From assembly GCA_017161655.1 (NCBI GenBank), contig JADFCV010000004.1:139378-203377 (forward strand): DNA of 64,000 nt, given 5' to 3'. Below, piece after piece: positions 45,397-53,626 of the stretch. Position 1 is the first letter of the stretch. Each line of letters begins with the position of its first letter. The notes beneath the pieces were generated by a model that saw only the letters and a program-made list of their open reading frames with translations, did not search any database and had not been told where the DNA came from. Both the position numbers and the translations under genes were made by a program. Source of the stretch: Candidatus Sumerlaeota bacterium. GTDB taxonomy: Bacteria > Sumerlaeota > Sumerlaeia > Sumerlaeales > Sumerlaeaceae.

Positions 45397-46404
45397 ATGA
45401 ATCTAGAAAGAGAAGTTGCAAAACCGCACCTTCGCGGGAAAGCGGTCTTGGGCGAAGAGGCCCAAGCTCTGCTTGCCGTCGCCGATCGTCTCGACCACCG
45501 CTTCGATGAGGCTGTTGAGCGCATTCTTGCATGTCGCGGTCGTGTTGTGCTCACCGGAATGGGCAAGCACGGCATTGTCGCACGAAAAATCGCAGCGACT
45601 TTAGCAAGCACTGGAACACCTGCCTTTTTTATGCATCCGGCTGAGGGTCGGCATGGTGACCTCGGCATGATTAGTCCCGATGATCTTGTGATCGCCGTGA
45701 GCAACAGTGGCAATACGGACGAAGTGCTCGGCTGCCTGCCCTATTTCAAACGCAACCACAATTACCTTATCGCAATGACAGGGAACCTCCAAAGCGAACT
45801 CGCACGCCACGCTGATCTGGTGCTCGACATCGGTGTCGAACGCGAGGTGTGCCCCCTCAACCTCGCTCCTACGACGAGCACAACCGTCGCGATGGCTGTG
45901 GGCGATGCCCTTGCCGTGGTTTTGCTTGAGCGTCGCGGATTCCACGCGGAGGATTTTGCCCTACGTCATCCTAGTGGCACGCTTGGAAAACGCCTCCTAC
46001 TGAAAGTCACCGACGTCATAAAGCAAGATCGCAATCCCGTGATTCATTACGGGGCGAGGTTCGAGGAAGCCATTGCGGAAATCACCTCAAAGCAATGCGG
46101 GGCCGTAAGCGTGGTGGACGATGAAGGACGTCTTGTCGGCATTATCACTGACGGCGATTTGCGTCGTATTTTTCAGCGCGAAGCTCAGCAAGGCACCCCC
46201 ACAGTTGCCGAGGTTCTGAACCGCAAAGTTGAGACCCTGATGACGCGCAATCCCATGTACGTTTTTGCGGATACCCTTGCAGCACAAGCCCTCAGCATGA
46301 TGGAAGACGGTCCTCGCAAAATCTTTGTGCTTCCTGTGCTCGATGACGAGCGACGCCCCATAGGGATGGTTCACCTGCACGATTTGGTAAGCGCCGGGCT
46401 TTAA
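45397..46404 (+). CDS. kdsD: arabinose-5-phosphate isomerase KdsD
   Basis: 335 residues. An SIS domain carries VLTGMGKHGIVARKIA, HPAEGRHGDLGMI, SNSGNTDEVL and the family's TSTTVAMAVGDALAVVLL with the HPSGTLGKRLL box. Two CBS domains follow (GAVSVVDDEGRLVGIITDGDLRR and the MTRNPMYVFADTLAAQAL region). It converts ribulose-5-phosphate to arabinose-5-phosphate, the first step to Kdo for lipopolysaccharide, so the organism makes a Kdo-containing outer membrane. kdsA, B and C are not here, which is not unusual for phyla outside Proteobacteria. Confidence 0.93.
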   Translation: MNLEREVAKPHLRGKAVLGEEAQALLAVADRLDHRFDEAVERILACRGRVVLTGMGKHGIVARKIAATLASTGTPAFFMHPAEGRHGDLGMISPDDLVIAVSNSGNTDEVLGCLPYFKRNHNYLIAMTGNLQSELARHADLVLDIGVEREVCPLNLAPTTSTTVAMAVGDALAVVLLERRGFHAEDFALRHPSGTLGKRLLLKVTDVIKQDRNPVIHYGARFEEAIAEITSKQCGAVSVVDDEGRLVGIITDGDLRRIFQREAQQGTPTVAEVLNRKVETLMTRNPMYVFADTLAAQALSMMEDGPRKIFVLPVLDDERRPIGMVHLHDLVSAGL

Positions 46405-46558
46405 TCGAAGGCTTGTGGGAAAGCCTTGATCCGGCTTTTGCGTTTAGCGGATGACATACGTCGCCCGCTGTTGCGGCAGCGCAGCTTGCACGAGACAATT
46501 CTGCACCTGGGACGAACGGGGACAAGGCGATAGCCTACCTGCAGCGTGGAGGTCAACT

Positions 46559-47092
46559 TCACTTGATTCGTCCGATTCTGCTCCAGGGCCAGTAGCGAAA
46601 AAAAACGACTCCTACAATCCGATCGGCAGGAACCGGGCCGTAGTCGAGACTGTCCACGCTATTGCCGCGATTGTCGCCGAGCACAAACACGTGTCCTTGT
46701 GGCACGACAAGGGCCTTAAAAAGTGCGCTGCGTACCCGTTTCCACGGCACAGGGTAGGCAGTTTTATTAATGATGACCTGAGGACCGGCCACAATAACGC
46801 TATCCCCAGGCAAGCCCACGACGCGCTTTGTGACAATTTCCCCTTGGTGTGTCGGATCGTCAAAAGCAATCACGCGGCCACGAAGTTTCTCCGTCGGTGC
46901 AACAGATCGCGTCAGCACGTAGTCGCCAACGCGTAGGGTCGGCTCCATGCTGGCCGAGATCACCTTGAAACTTTTCAGGTCTCCCCGAAGAAAAAGCGCC
47001 CATATCCAAACAAGGAACACAACCAGGATCGTGGTGAGGACCCAGCGTACTGCCGAGATGCGCTTACGATATGGAGTGAATATGCTGGCCAT
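46559..47092 (-). CDS. lepB: signal peptidase I
   Basis: 177 residues from the ATG at 47092; a GTG at 47122 is an alternative. One N-terminal membrane helix (about 17-35) is followed by the periplasmic catalytic domain with Ser48 in ISASMEPTL and Lys89 in IVTKRVVGLPGD, the Ser-Lys dyad of the family. VFVLGDNRGNSVDSLDYGPV is box E. It cleaves signal peptides of exported proteins at the outer face of the membrane. It is a single-helix, small form, as in Gram-positives, rather than the two-helix E. coli type. It lies between kdsD and lptB and faces away from both. Confidence 0.93.
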   Translation of the reverse strand: MASIFTPYRKRISAVRWVLTTILVVFLVWIWALFLRGDLKSFKVISASMEPTLRVGDYVLTRSVAPTEKLRGRVIAFDDPTHQGEIVTKRVVGLPGDSVIVAGPQVIINKTAYPVPWKRVRSALFKALVVPQGHVFVLGDNRGNSVDSLDYGPVPADRIVGVVFFRYWPWSRIGRIK

Positions 47093-47206
47093 CAAGTGCG
47101 TTCGTTTTTCCGTGGACAGCACCAGTGAATCAACATTTCAATGTGCAGTGTTGGCCAAAAATCAGTTCAACTCTTTCCGTGTTGTTCGGAGGAAGGAAAT
47201 CGGAAA

Positions 47207-48037
47207 TTGCCTCATCTTCGGACGAAGGACCTGGTAAAAGAATTCAGCGGTCGCCGGGTGGTTGACGGCGTATCAATTGAGTTGCGCAAAGGCGAAATTG
47301 TCGGCCTCCTGGGGGCTAACGGGGCTGGCAAATCCACGACGTTCAACATGATTGTTGGATTTCTCCGGCCGACGTCTGGCCGCATCTACCTCGGCGATCA
47401 GGACATCACCGAGTTGCCCATGCATCGGCGCGCCCGTCTTGGCATCGGCTACCTGGCGCAGGATATGTCCATCTTTCGCAAGCTCACGGTTGAGGAAAAC
47501 ATTGCCGCCATACTTGAGACGACCAATCTCACACGGGCACAGCAAAAGGAGCGATTGCAATTGCTTCTCGAGGAGTTGGGCATCGCCCACCTGGCGAAAA
47601 GCCGCGCCTACACGCTCTCCGGCGGCGAACGTCGCCGTGTTGAAATCGCCCGTGCTCTCGTCCATGAACCTGATTTCATCTTGCTCGATGAGCCGTTCTC
47701 CGGAGTGGACCCCAAAGCCGTGGAAGAGCTCCAGGATATCATCTTTCACATGCAGGCACGCGGTCTGGGTGTGCTCATCACAGATCACAACGTACGTGAG
47801 ACACTGAGCGTGACGGACCGCTCATACATTATTTTCGAGGGACGAGTCATGCTCTCAGGAAGCGCAGAGGAGCTCGTCAATAGTCCTGAGGCGAGGAAAT
47901 ACTACCTCGGCGAGCGCTTCTACATCGACACCTCGCACGTGGAAGCGCGCAAACGCGAGCTAACCAAGAAGGCGCAGTTGCCGCCGCTCGAAAACGAATC
48001 TGCAGGTGCGGCAAACACTCATGCAGAGCAACGCTGA
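47207..48037 (+). CDS. lptB: lipopolysaccharide export ATP-binding protein LptB
   Basis: 276 residues from a TTG at 47207. This start gives the usual N-terminus PHLRTKDLVKEF, while the open frame's first ATG (47141) would add an unusual 22 residues. GGAGGAAGG lies upstream. Walker A GANGAGKST, signature LSGGERRRVEIARAL, Walker B FILLDEPFSGVDP and the H-loop TDHNVRETL are all present, and the family's typical GLLGANGAGKSTTFNMIVG is intact. LptB powers extraction of lipopolysaccharide from the inner membrane together with LptFG and LptC, whose genes are not here. A 30-residue charged C-terminal tail is longer than in E. coli. Confidence 0.92.
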   Translation: MPHLRTKDLVKEFSGRRVVDGVSIELRKGEIVGLLGANGAGKSTTFNMIVGFLRPTSGRIYLGDQDITELPMHRRARLGIGYLAQDMSIFRKLTVEENIAAILETTNLTRAQQKERLQLLLEELGIAHLAKSRAYTLSGGERRRVEIARALVHEPDFILLDEPFSGVDPKAVEELQDIIFHMQARGLGVLITDHNVRETLSVTDRSYIIFEGRVMLSGSAEELVNSPEARKYYLGERFYIDTSHVEARKRELTKKAQLPPLENESAGAANTHAEQR

Positions 48038-48803
48038 GGCCGTCTGTGCCCCCAAAAAGGTGGACTTCTTGGGTGTTCCCCTTTGTGCTATTTCCACCCA
48101 AGAGTTCATCGAACTCACTCTTCGCGAGACCTTAAAACGCCGCCAAGACGCCAGCCTGGATCCGTTTTTCATCACTTACCTGAACGCCTATTGCTCAAAC
48201 CTTTCAGCGAAACTTGCTGATTACCGCGGAATCCTTCAGCAGTCCGATGTGGTCTACGCCGACGGGCAGGCCATTGTTTGGGCTTCGCGCTGGTTAAGGC
48301 GCCCCGTACCCGAACGCGTAAATGCCGCCGACTTTTTCATTCCGTTTTGCCGTCGCATTGCAGACGCTCATCTTCGCGTTTTCCTGCTGGGATCGCCGCC
48401 TGGCGTGGCGGCTGGCGCTTCAGCACGTGTGAAAACAGAAGTCCCCGAGCTCGACGTCTGCGGCGTCCACCATGGCTACTTTTCTCCTGCAGAAGAGGAG
48501 CGGGTTATTGCGGCTATCCGCAACGCCGCACCTGACATCTTGATTGTTGGCATGGGTGTGCCGCGTCAGGAGCGGTGGGCATGGCACCACAAGCACGAGC
48601 TCAACGCCCGAACCATCTGGTGCGTCGGCGCCCTTTTCGAATACTACTCCGGCTATCGGTGGCGTGCCCCTGTGTGGATGCGTCGCGCCGGGCTGGAGTG
48701 GTTCTTTCGCCTCATACTTGAGCCACGTCGTCTTTGGCGCCGCTATATCATTGGGAATGCTGTGTTTCTATGGCGCGTAGCCCGGGCGCTGGTCCACCAG
48801 TGA
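48021..48803 (+). CDS. WecG/TagA/CpsF-family glycosyltransferase
   Basis: 260 residues from the ATG at 48021, overlapping the lptB stop by 17 bases; GTG 48006 is an alternative. GT26-family features are YADGQAIVWASRWL, the glycine-rich HLRVFLLGSPPG, DILIVGMGVPRQERW and a basic C-terminal RLILEPRRLWRRY that docks on the membrane. Members add N-acetylmannosamine-type sugars to polyprenyl-linked intermediates of teichoic acid, ECA or capsule. Together with lptB and kdsD it marks an envelope-polysaccharide cluster. The sugar is not specified by the sequence. Confidence 0.88.
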   Translation: MQSNAEAVCAPKKVDFLGVPLCAISTQEFIELTLRETLKRRQDASLDPFFITYLNAYCSNLSAKLADYRGILQQSDVVYADGQAIVWASRWLRRPVPERVNAADFFIPFCRRIADAHLRVFLLGSPPGVAAGASARVKTEVPELDVCGVHHGYFSPAEEERVIAAIRNAAPDILIVGMGVPRQERWAWHHKHELNARTIWCVGALFEYYSGYRWRAPVWMRRAGLEWFFRLILEPRRLWRRYIIGNAVFLWRVARALVHQ

Positions 48804-48846
48804 TGTCTTCCTAACTTTATTAGAGGTGCGCTAGCGAGTTTCGCAC

Positions 48847-49113
48847 TCATCGCTGAGGTGCGAAGTAGAGTTTGGCCTCGTAGCCTTTCCCCTGATCTTC
48901 CCACACATAAATGATGTTTCCGTTCTGGTTCGTCGTTATCACGTAACGAGGTAAAAGTGACACTCCAATAATCGGTGACTGTGCTGCAGCTTGGGAAATC
49001 AGTTCGATGCTTCGGGGCGATTCAACCGATAAGCCTGCGCCAACGAGCCGAATCGCCACATCCAGGATCCCGACACAAACCGCCACGAGAAGCAACTTTT
49101 CTAGACGAGACAT
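48847..49113 (-). CDS. small membrane-anchored hypothetical protein
   Basis: 88 residues from the ATG at 49113, with GGGAAAGAG seven bases before it. The open frame continues to 49188 without support. One membrane helix (LLLVAVCVGILDVAIRLVGAG) is followed by about 60 exported residues rich in Ile, Val and Tyr, including IIYVWEDQGKGYEAKLYF. I do not recognise a family. The gene converges with the WecG-type gene and is divergent from the acetolactate synthase gene. Confidence 0.55.
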   Translation of the reverse strand: MSRLEKLLLVAVCVGILDVAIRLVGAGLSVESPRSIELISQAAAQSPIIGVSLLPRYVITTNQNGNIIYVWEDQGKGYEAKLYFAPQR

Positions 49114-49295
49114 AGCTCTTTCCCTTCTTTGCGCATGATTGCCTTTCGACCTCAGGCGAATGCTTTCGCAGCAGCGGTAGAAATTCAAGTTGAAGTCCCC
49201 TGTTCGCTCCGGAGTAATCCTTCAGACAATATGATGCTGCGTTTTTATACCGCAGCTCAGTGGTGTATGAGACATTCACGACAAGTGAGTTCAAA

Positions 49296-51149
49296 ATGAT
49301 GACAACAAAGCCCCGAGCCAAAAAGCATCCTCTTGCCGGCAAGACTATGACGGGCGCGGAAATGATCGCCCAAATACTTGCCGATGAAGGTGTCGATACC
49401 GTTTTCGGCTATAGCGGCGGTGCGATCCTGCCAACCTATGATGCCATTTTCCGCTACAACGCCGAGCATTCGAAAAGGGGGAAAGACGCCATACAATTCA
49501 TCGTTCCAGCTAACGAGCAGGGCGCGGGATTTATGGCGGCTGGTTATGCACGGTCGAGCGGAAAGGTAGGAGTCTTTATCGTCACATCGGGGCCAGGCGC
49601 CACAAATACAGTTACGCCCATTCGTGACTGCATGGCAGACTCCGTGCCTGTGGTCATGATCAGTGGCCAGGTGCCACGAAGTGCGATCGGAACCGACGCT
49701 TTCCAAGAGGCGCCTGTCTTCAACATCATGAGCGCATGCGCCAAACACGTCTTTTTGATTAAAGATCCAGAAGAGCTCGAAGCCACAGTACGCACAGCGT
49801 TTGAAATTGCGCGCTCAGGGCGCCCAGGTCCCGTTGTGATTGATGTGCCGAAGGATGTTCAGAATTGGACCGGAATCTTCAAAGGCGAGGGATTGCTTGA
49901 GCTTCGTGGCTACCGCGAACGTATCGCTGAACTCCAGCAAGCGCGTATCACCAAAGAGCAAGCAAAAGAATTTTTTAAAATGTTAGCCCGCTCTGAGCGG
50001 CCACTCATTTATGCAGGCGGTGGAGTTATCAATGGTAATGCGGCAGCTGAGCTACGCCGCTTTAGCGAACGTTTCGGCATTCCCGTCACTACCACACTCA
50101 TGGGGATTGGGGCCGTCGATACTCGCTCTGAACTTTCTCTCAAAATGCTCGGAATGCACGGCACGGCCTATGCAAACTACGCGGTGGAGGATTGTGATTT
50201 TCTTATCGCCGTAGGGGCACGATTCGATGACCGCGTTGCCGGCAAGGTTTCCGAGTTTGCTCCAAATGCGCGTGACATAGCGCACTTGGATATTGACCCT
50301 GCCGAGATCGGGAAAGTCAAGGCCGTCACCTGGAGTCATGTGGGTCCACTGAAGCGGGCGTTAGCCGATCTGGTCGAGTATGGTCGGCATTTCCGCAAAG
50401 ACCTGCACCGGTGGCATGAGCACATCGCCATGCTCAAGCGCGACTATGCGATGAACTACGATCGCACCTCGCCACTGATCCAACCTCACTATGTCATGGA
50501 GGTTCTCAACGACATAGTCCAAGGCAACGCCATTATCACAACGGGTGTCGGACAGCATCAGATGTGGGCTGCGCAATATCTCGACTTCCACACGCCACGC
50601 ACATGGCTGACGTCTGGTAGCATGGGAACTATGGGCTTTGGTTTGCCTGCCGCCATCGGTGCCCAGTTCGCAAATCCCGACAAACTTGTGATTGATGTGG
50701 ACGGCGATGGGAGCCTCCGAATGAACCTTGGTGAGCTCGAGACCGTCACGAGCTATGGGTTGCCCGTCAAAGTCCTTTTGCTGAACAACTACGGCGACGG
50801 CATGGTGCGTCAATGGCAGCGCCTCTATTTTGGTAAGCGCTTCATGGCGAGTGACAAGTCGCTGCGAAAGAAGGATTTCGTGGCAGCAGCTCTGGCCGAT
50901 GGTTTCGAGTTTGCGAAGCGCGTCACCCAGAAAGACGAAGTTCCCAAGATGCTTCGGGAGTTCCTTGAGTACGAGGGACCGGCGTTCCTCGAAGTCATCA
51001 TTGATCCCGAAGCGAACGTGTTCCCGATGGTCGGCCCTGGTGCCAGCTACAAGGAGATGGTTACGGGACCGTTTATCAAATCACGGCCGGTTCCACCACG
51101 GCCAGATGAAATCGAAGTGGATATGACTAAAATCCCTGATCTTTTCTGA
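49296..51149 (+). CDS. ilvB: acetolactate synthase, large (catalytic) subunit
   Basis: 617 residues from the ATG at 49296; a GTG at 49260 and an ATG at 49299 are alternatives. Three thiamine-diphosphate-enzyme domains are present: the PYR domain with the catalytic Glu in VPANEQGAGFMAAGYARS, the central domain with GARFDDRVAGK, and the PP domain with QHQMWAAQYL and the cofactor motif GDGSLRMNLGELETV ending in LLLNN. It condenses two pyruvates (or pyruvate and 2-oxobutyrate) in branched-chain amino-acid synthesis. No regulatory subunit gene (ilvN) or ilvC follows, as would be usual. An inserted segment of about 10 residues before the Glu motif is also unusual. Confidence 0.92.
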   Translation: MMTTKPRAKKHPLAGKTMTGAEMIAQILADEGVDTVFGYSGGAILPTYDAIFRYNAEHSKRGKDAIQFIVPANEQGAGFMAAGYARSSGKVGVFIVTSGPGATNTVTPIRDCMADSVPVVMISGQVPRSAIGTDAFQEAPVFNIMSACAKHVFLIKDPEELEATVRTAFEIARSGRPGPVVIDVPKDVQNWTGIFKGEGLLELRGYRERIAELQQARITKEQAKEFFKMLARSERPLIYAGGGVINGNAAAELRRFSERFGIPVTTTLMGIGAVDTRSELSLKMLGMHGTAYANYAVEDCDFLIAVGARFDDRVAGKVSEFAPNARDIAHLDIDPAEIGKVKAVTWSHVGPLKRALADLVEYGRHFRKDLHRWHEHIAMLKRDYAMNYDRTSPLIQPHYVMEVLNDIVQGNAIITTGVGQHQMWAAQYLDFHTPRTWLTSGSMGTMGFGLPAAIGAQFANPDKLVIDVDGDGSLRMNLGELETVTSYGLPVKVLLLNNYGDGMVRQWQRLYFGKRFMASDKSLRKKDFVAAALADGFEFAKRVTQKDEVPKMLREFLEYEGPAFLEVIIDPEANVFPMVGPGASYKEMVTGPFIKSRPVPPRPDEIEVDMTKIPDLF

Positions 51150-51152
51150 GGA

Positions 51153-51172
51153 CTAATTTCTTAAGAAGTTAG
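51153..51172. repeat. 20-base near-palindrome after ilvB
   Basis: The eight bases at 51153-51160 (CTAATTTC) and 51165-51172 (GAAGTTAG) pair around the loop TTAA, with one T-G pair. It lies four bases after the ilvB stop. No T run follows, so it is either a weak terminator or a protein-binding site. Confidence 0.35.
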
Positions 51173-51207
51173 CTTCAGTTAAAGGTCGCCGAGCGGGGAA
51201 GACCGTG

Positions 51208-53139
51208 ATGGAGACTTTCATTCTTCTGCTCGCCTACCTTGCAAAAGCGGTTCTTCTCATCGCGGCGGCTTTCGGCATTGGGCGCCTGTTCAGTGCGCGG
51301 AATTCAGGAGGGATTCCTCTTTCTATTGGCGCAGTTCAGGCTGTCGTGCACGGGTTCGGTGCCCTGGGACTAATCGGACTCATTCTTAGCCTTGTTGGGT
51401 TCCTCACCCCGACAGCTTTGCGTGTGGTGCTTGCCGTTGCCGTAGTGATGTCCGTTTGGCACCTGTGGCGCGATCGCTTCCCTACTTCGCAGTTTGCACC
51501 AAAGTTTTCCACACCACGCCACCATATTGCCTCACACCACTTCGTCCTGATTTTTGTCAGCGTTCTTATCGCGGTCAATGTGACCATTGGAGCCCTGGCC
51601 CCTGATGCCTCACAGGATAGTCTCTGGTACCATCTTTCCTGCGCTCGGGCGTGGCTCCACTGGCATGTCCCTCAGGCCTGGCCCACCGTCTATCCCTCCG
51701 GCTATAATCTCCACGGCTCCGTGATTTATGCTTTTGCTCTGGCGATCGGTGATGAAGTAGATTGTTCTGTCCTCTATGCGGTGTTTGGATTTCTCACCTT
51801 GCTGGGCAGCGCACTCTATGCTCGCGAATTCTTTGGTGCGCGAGCGGCGCTTTGGACCTGGTTTCTTTGCGCCACGGCCTACGGCACCTACGTTTGGTTT
51901 GTTCCAATCAACACCGGCTCCGATCTCACAGCTGCCATGTTTGCCACTATGGGAATGCTGTCTGCGCTGGATTCGCTGCGCTTTGAGCACGGCTCGCCTC
52001 GACAACGCGCCCAACTGCACTCAGCTGGCTGGTTCTTGGGGTGGGGAGTTGTCACAAAATTGACAGTACTAGGCTATGCGGTTTTCCCGATAGCTACACT
52101 TCTCGCGGCAGGGAGTTTTGCACAGTTCTTGCGGTTGCTCAAAAACGGACGCTCCACATGGCCACAGGCACGGCGTTCAATGACACAACTGCTCGTCTTT
52201 CTCTGTCTGATTGCCATTCCCATGCTTTTTTGGGGTGTACGCAGCCTCGTTTATGGAGCGGGCAATCCGCTGTTTCCACTCTTTCGCGATCTTCTTCCTC
52301 TGAAGCCAGAATTTGATATCGCGCGCCGCAATCTGGGCATCAACACAATGTATCCATTGACGCTTCGAGGATTGTCCCTAGCACTTCAAAGCATTCCAAA
52401 CAAGCTCACCTTCGCGATCATGGCACGCTCGCCAGGGTTTTTGCTCCATGCGGCACTCATGGCTACTGTGTTTTTCTCCCGGCAGAAGCTTTGGCGGGAG
52501 ATCGGGGTTATTGCAGCTCTTCAATGGTTAGTCTTTTTCTGGAGTGCCGGGTATTATGAAACCGTGAAGTACTTTTCTGTCTCATTCCCTTCCGCCTTTG
52601 TGTTCGTCGCTGCCGCTCTTGTGCGTTTTGAGGACACTCCAAAAGTCGCCCCACGACTCAAGCATTTTGCCCTGCTCGGCTTCGTTGCGGTTCTGTCCTG
52701 GGTCTATGCCGCCCGCCAGTTCGAGTGGGGAAATTACGAAACGGTCAATTGGCCTTATCGCCCCATTCTTCGTCAGGCAGACAGATTGGCTTATCTCGCG
52801 ACAAAGCCTTATCAGCTCGAGAATATCTATCTCTACGATGCCGCCAATCGCTATCTTCCCTCTGACGCCGTCGTTTTGTTTCCAGACAATGCTTATCCTT
52901 TCTACCTGGATAGAACATATCTCTGGGTGGATGACGATCTCGATTTGTTCCAGTATCTTTCCTCGCTTAGCGTCTCGTCAGCGGAAGACGTACGACTCTA
53001 TCTATCCGACCGGCGAGTGACACACGTCATCATGTCTCCGCAAAGACTGGCTCAATTGCCTATTTGGCAGGGAGTGTTGGAGCCTGTTCCGCTTGCAGCA
53101 CCGCGCGCGTCCATGCGCCTCTATAAGGTAAAGCAGTAG
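51208..53139 (+). CDS. large polytopic membrane protein, GT-C-like
   Basis: 643 residues from the ATG at 51208 (the frame also has a GTG directly before it), with GGGGAAG upstream. It has about eleven membrane helices. A first large loop after helix three has the acidic and aromatic stretch PDASQDSLWYHLSCARAW, comparable to the donor-binding loop of PMT/ArnT-like glycosyltransferases. The last 120 residues are a soluble domain. No closer family is evident. The product probably acts in surface glycosylation like the other GT-C genes of the window. Confidence 0.65.
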   Translation: METFILLLAYLAKAVLLIAAAFGIGRLFSARNSGGIPLSIGAVQAVVHGFGALGLIGLILSLVGFLTPTALRVVLAVAVVMSVWHLWRDRFPTSQFAPKFSTPRHHIASHHFVLIFVSVLIAVNVTIGALAPDASQDSLWYHLSCARAWLHWHVPQAWPTVYPSGYNLHGSVIYAFALAIGDEVDCSVLYAVFGFLTLLGSALYAREFFGARAALWTWFLCATAYGTYVWFVPINTGSDLTAAMFATMGMLSALDSLRFEHGSPRQRAQLHSAGWFLGWGVVTKLTVLGYAVFPIATLLAAGSFAQFLRLLKNGRSTWPQARRSMTQLLVFLCLIAIPMLFWGVRSLVYGAGNPLFPLFRDLLPLKPEFDIARRNLGINTMYPLTLRGLSLALQSIPNKLTFAIMARSPGFLLHAALMATVFFSRQKLWREIGVIAALQWLVFFWSAGYYETVKYFSVSFPSAFVFVAAALVRFEDTPKVAPRLKHFALLGFVAVLSWVYAARQFEWGNYETVNWPYRPILRQADRLAYLATKPYQLENIYLYDAANRYLPSDAVVLFPDNAYPFYLDRTYLWVDDDLDLFQYLSSLSVSSAEDVRLYLSDRRVTHVIMSPQRLAQLPIWQGVLEPVPLAAPRASMRLYKVKQ

Positions 53140-53232
53140 GACCGCTTGTCGAAGGATTGACCGCAATAAATCTTGGCAGGCGATCGTTGCCATAAGAAAG
53201 AGGTTCCAAGGCGACTGCACAGCTTTGTCCGC

Positions 53233-53571
53233 TCAGAACATGAGGCGAAAGTCGTTATAAAGCTTTTCCCACATTTTGGCCGGATCAAGGGTTCCGAGCC
53301 ACCAATAGAGCACCCCGGCGATGAATGCCATGAGGAGTGACGCAACCAGCAGGTGTTTGATAAGCGCGACAATCGAAAAACGACGCCGCCGACCTTTCTG
53401 GTCGATGATGCGCTCGCGTATTTCCAGGTACTCGCGGTGGCAGCTATCGCTACAAAAAATTCCGTTAGCCAAAAGCAGCCGGCAATCCACACACAAAGGA
53501 ACGCCGCACTGTTTGCAGTGCTCGACCGCCTTTTTTGTCGGGTGGTTGACACAAAATTCCTGAAGTTTCAT
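53233..53571 (-). CDS. B-box-like zinc-finger protein with one membrane helix
   Basis: 112 residues. The first 50 carry Cys/His pairs in the order C-X-H, C-X2-C, C-X2-C, C-X3-C and a terminal H (FCVNHPTKKAVEHCKQCG, LCVDCRLLLANGIFC, then DSCHREY), a pattern like a B-box zinc finger. A basic stretch (KGRRRR) precedes a hydrophobic helix at about 72-92, so the zinc domain is cytoplasmic and the short C-terminus is outside. Bacterial proteins of this type are mostly uncharacterised. It lies downstream of the secreted P60-type gene on the same strand. Confidence 0.6.
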   Translation of the reverse strand: MKLQEFCVNHPTKKAVEHCKQCGVPLCVDCRLLLANGIFCSDSCHREYLEIRERIIDQKGRRRRFSIVALIKHLLVASLLMAFIAGVLYWWLGTLDPAKMWEKLYNDFRLMF

Positions 53572-53626
53572 CGCCTGCGTGGGGCCTCCCTACCAACGCG
53601 GCCTCAGGGGGTCGTTGGGGTCTTCG

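Noticed and set aside
46408-46427. AAGGCT...AGCCTT hairpin after kdsD
   Set aside because: The stem has only six pairs and the T run is delayed by several bases, so a terminator call is too weak.
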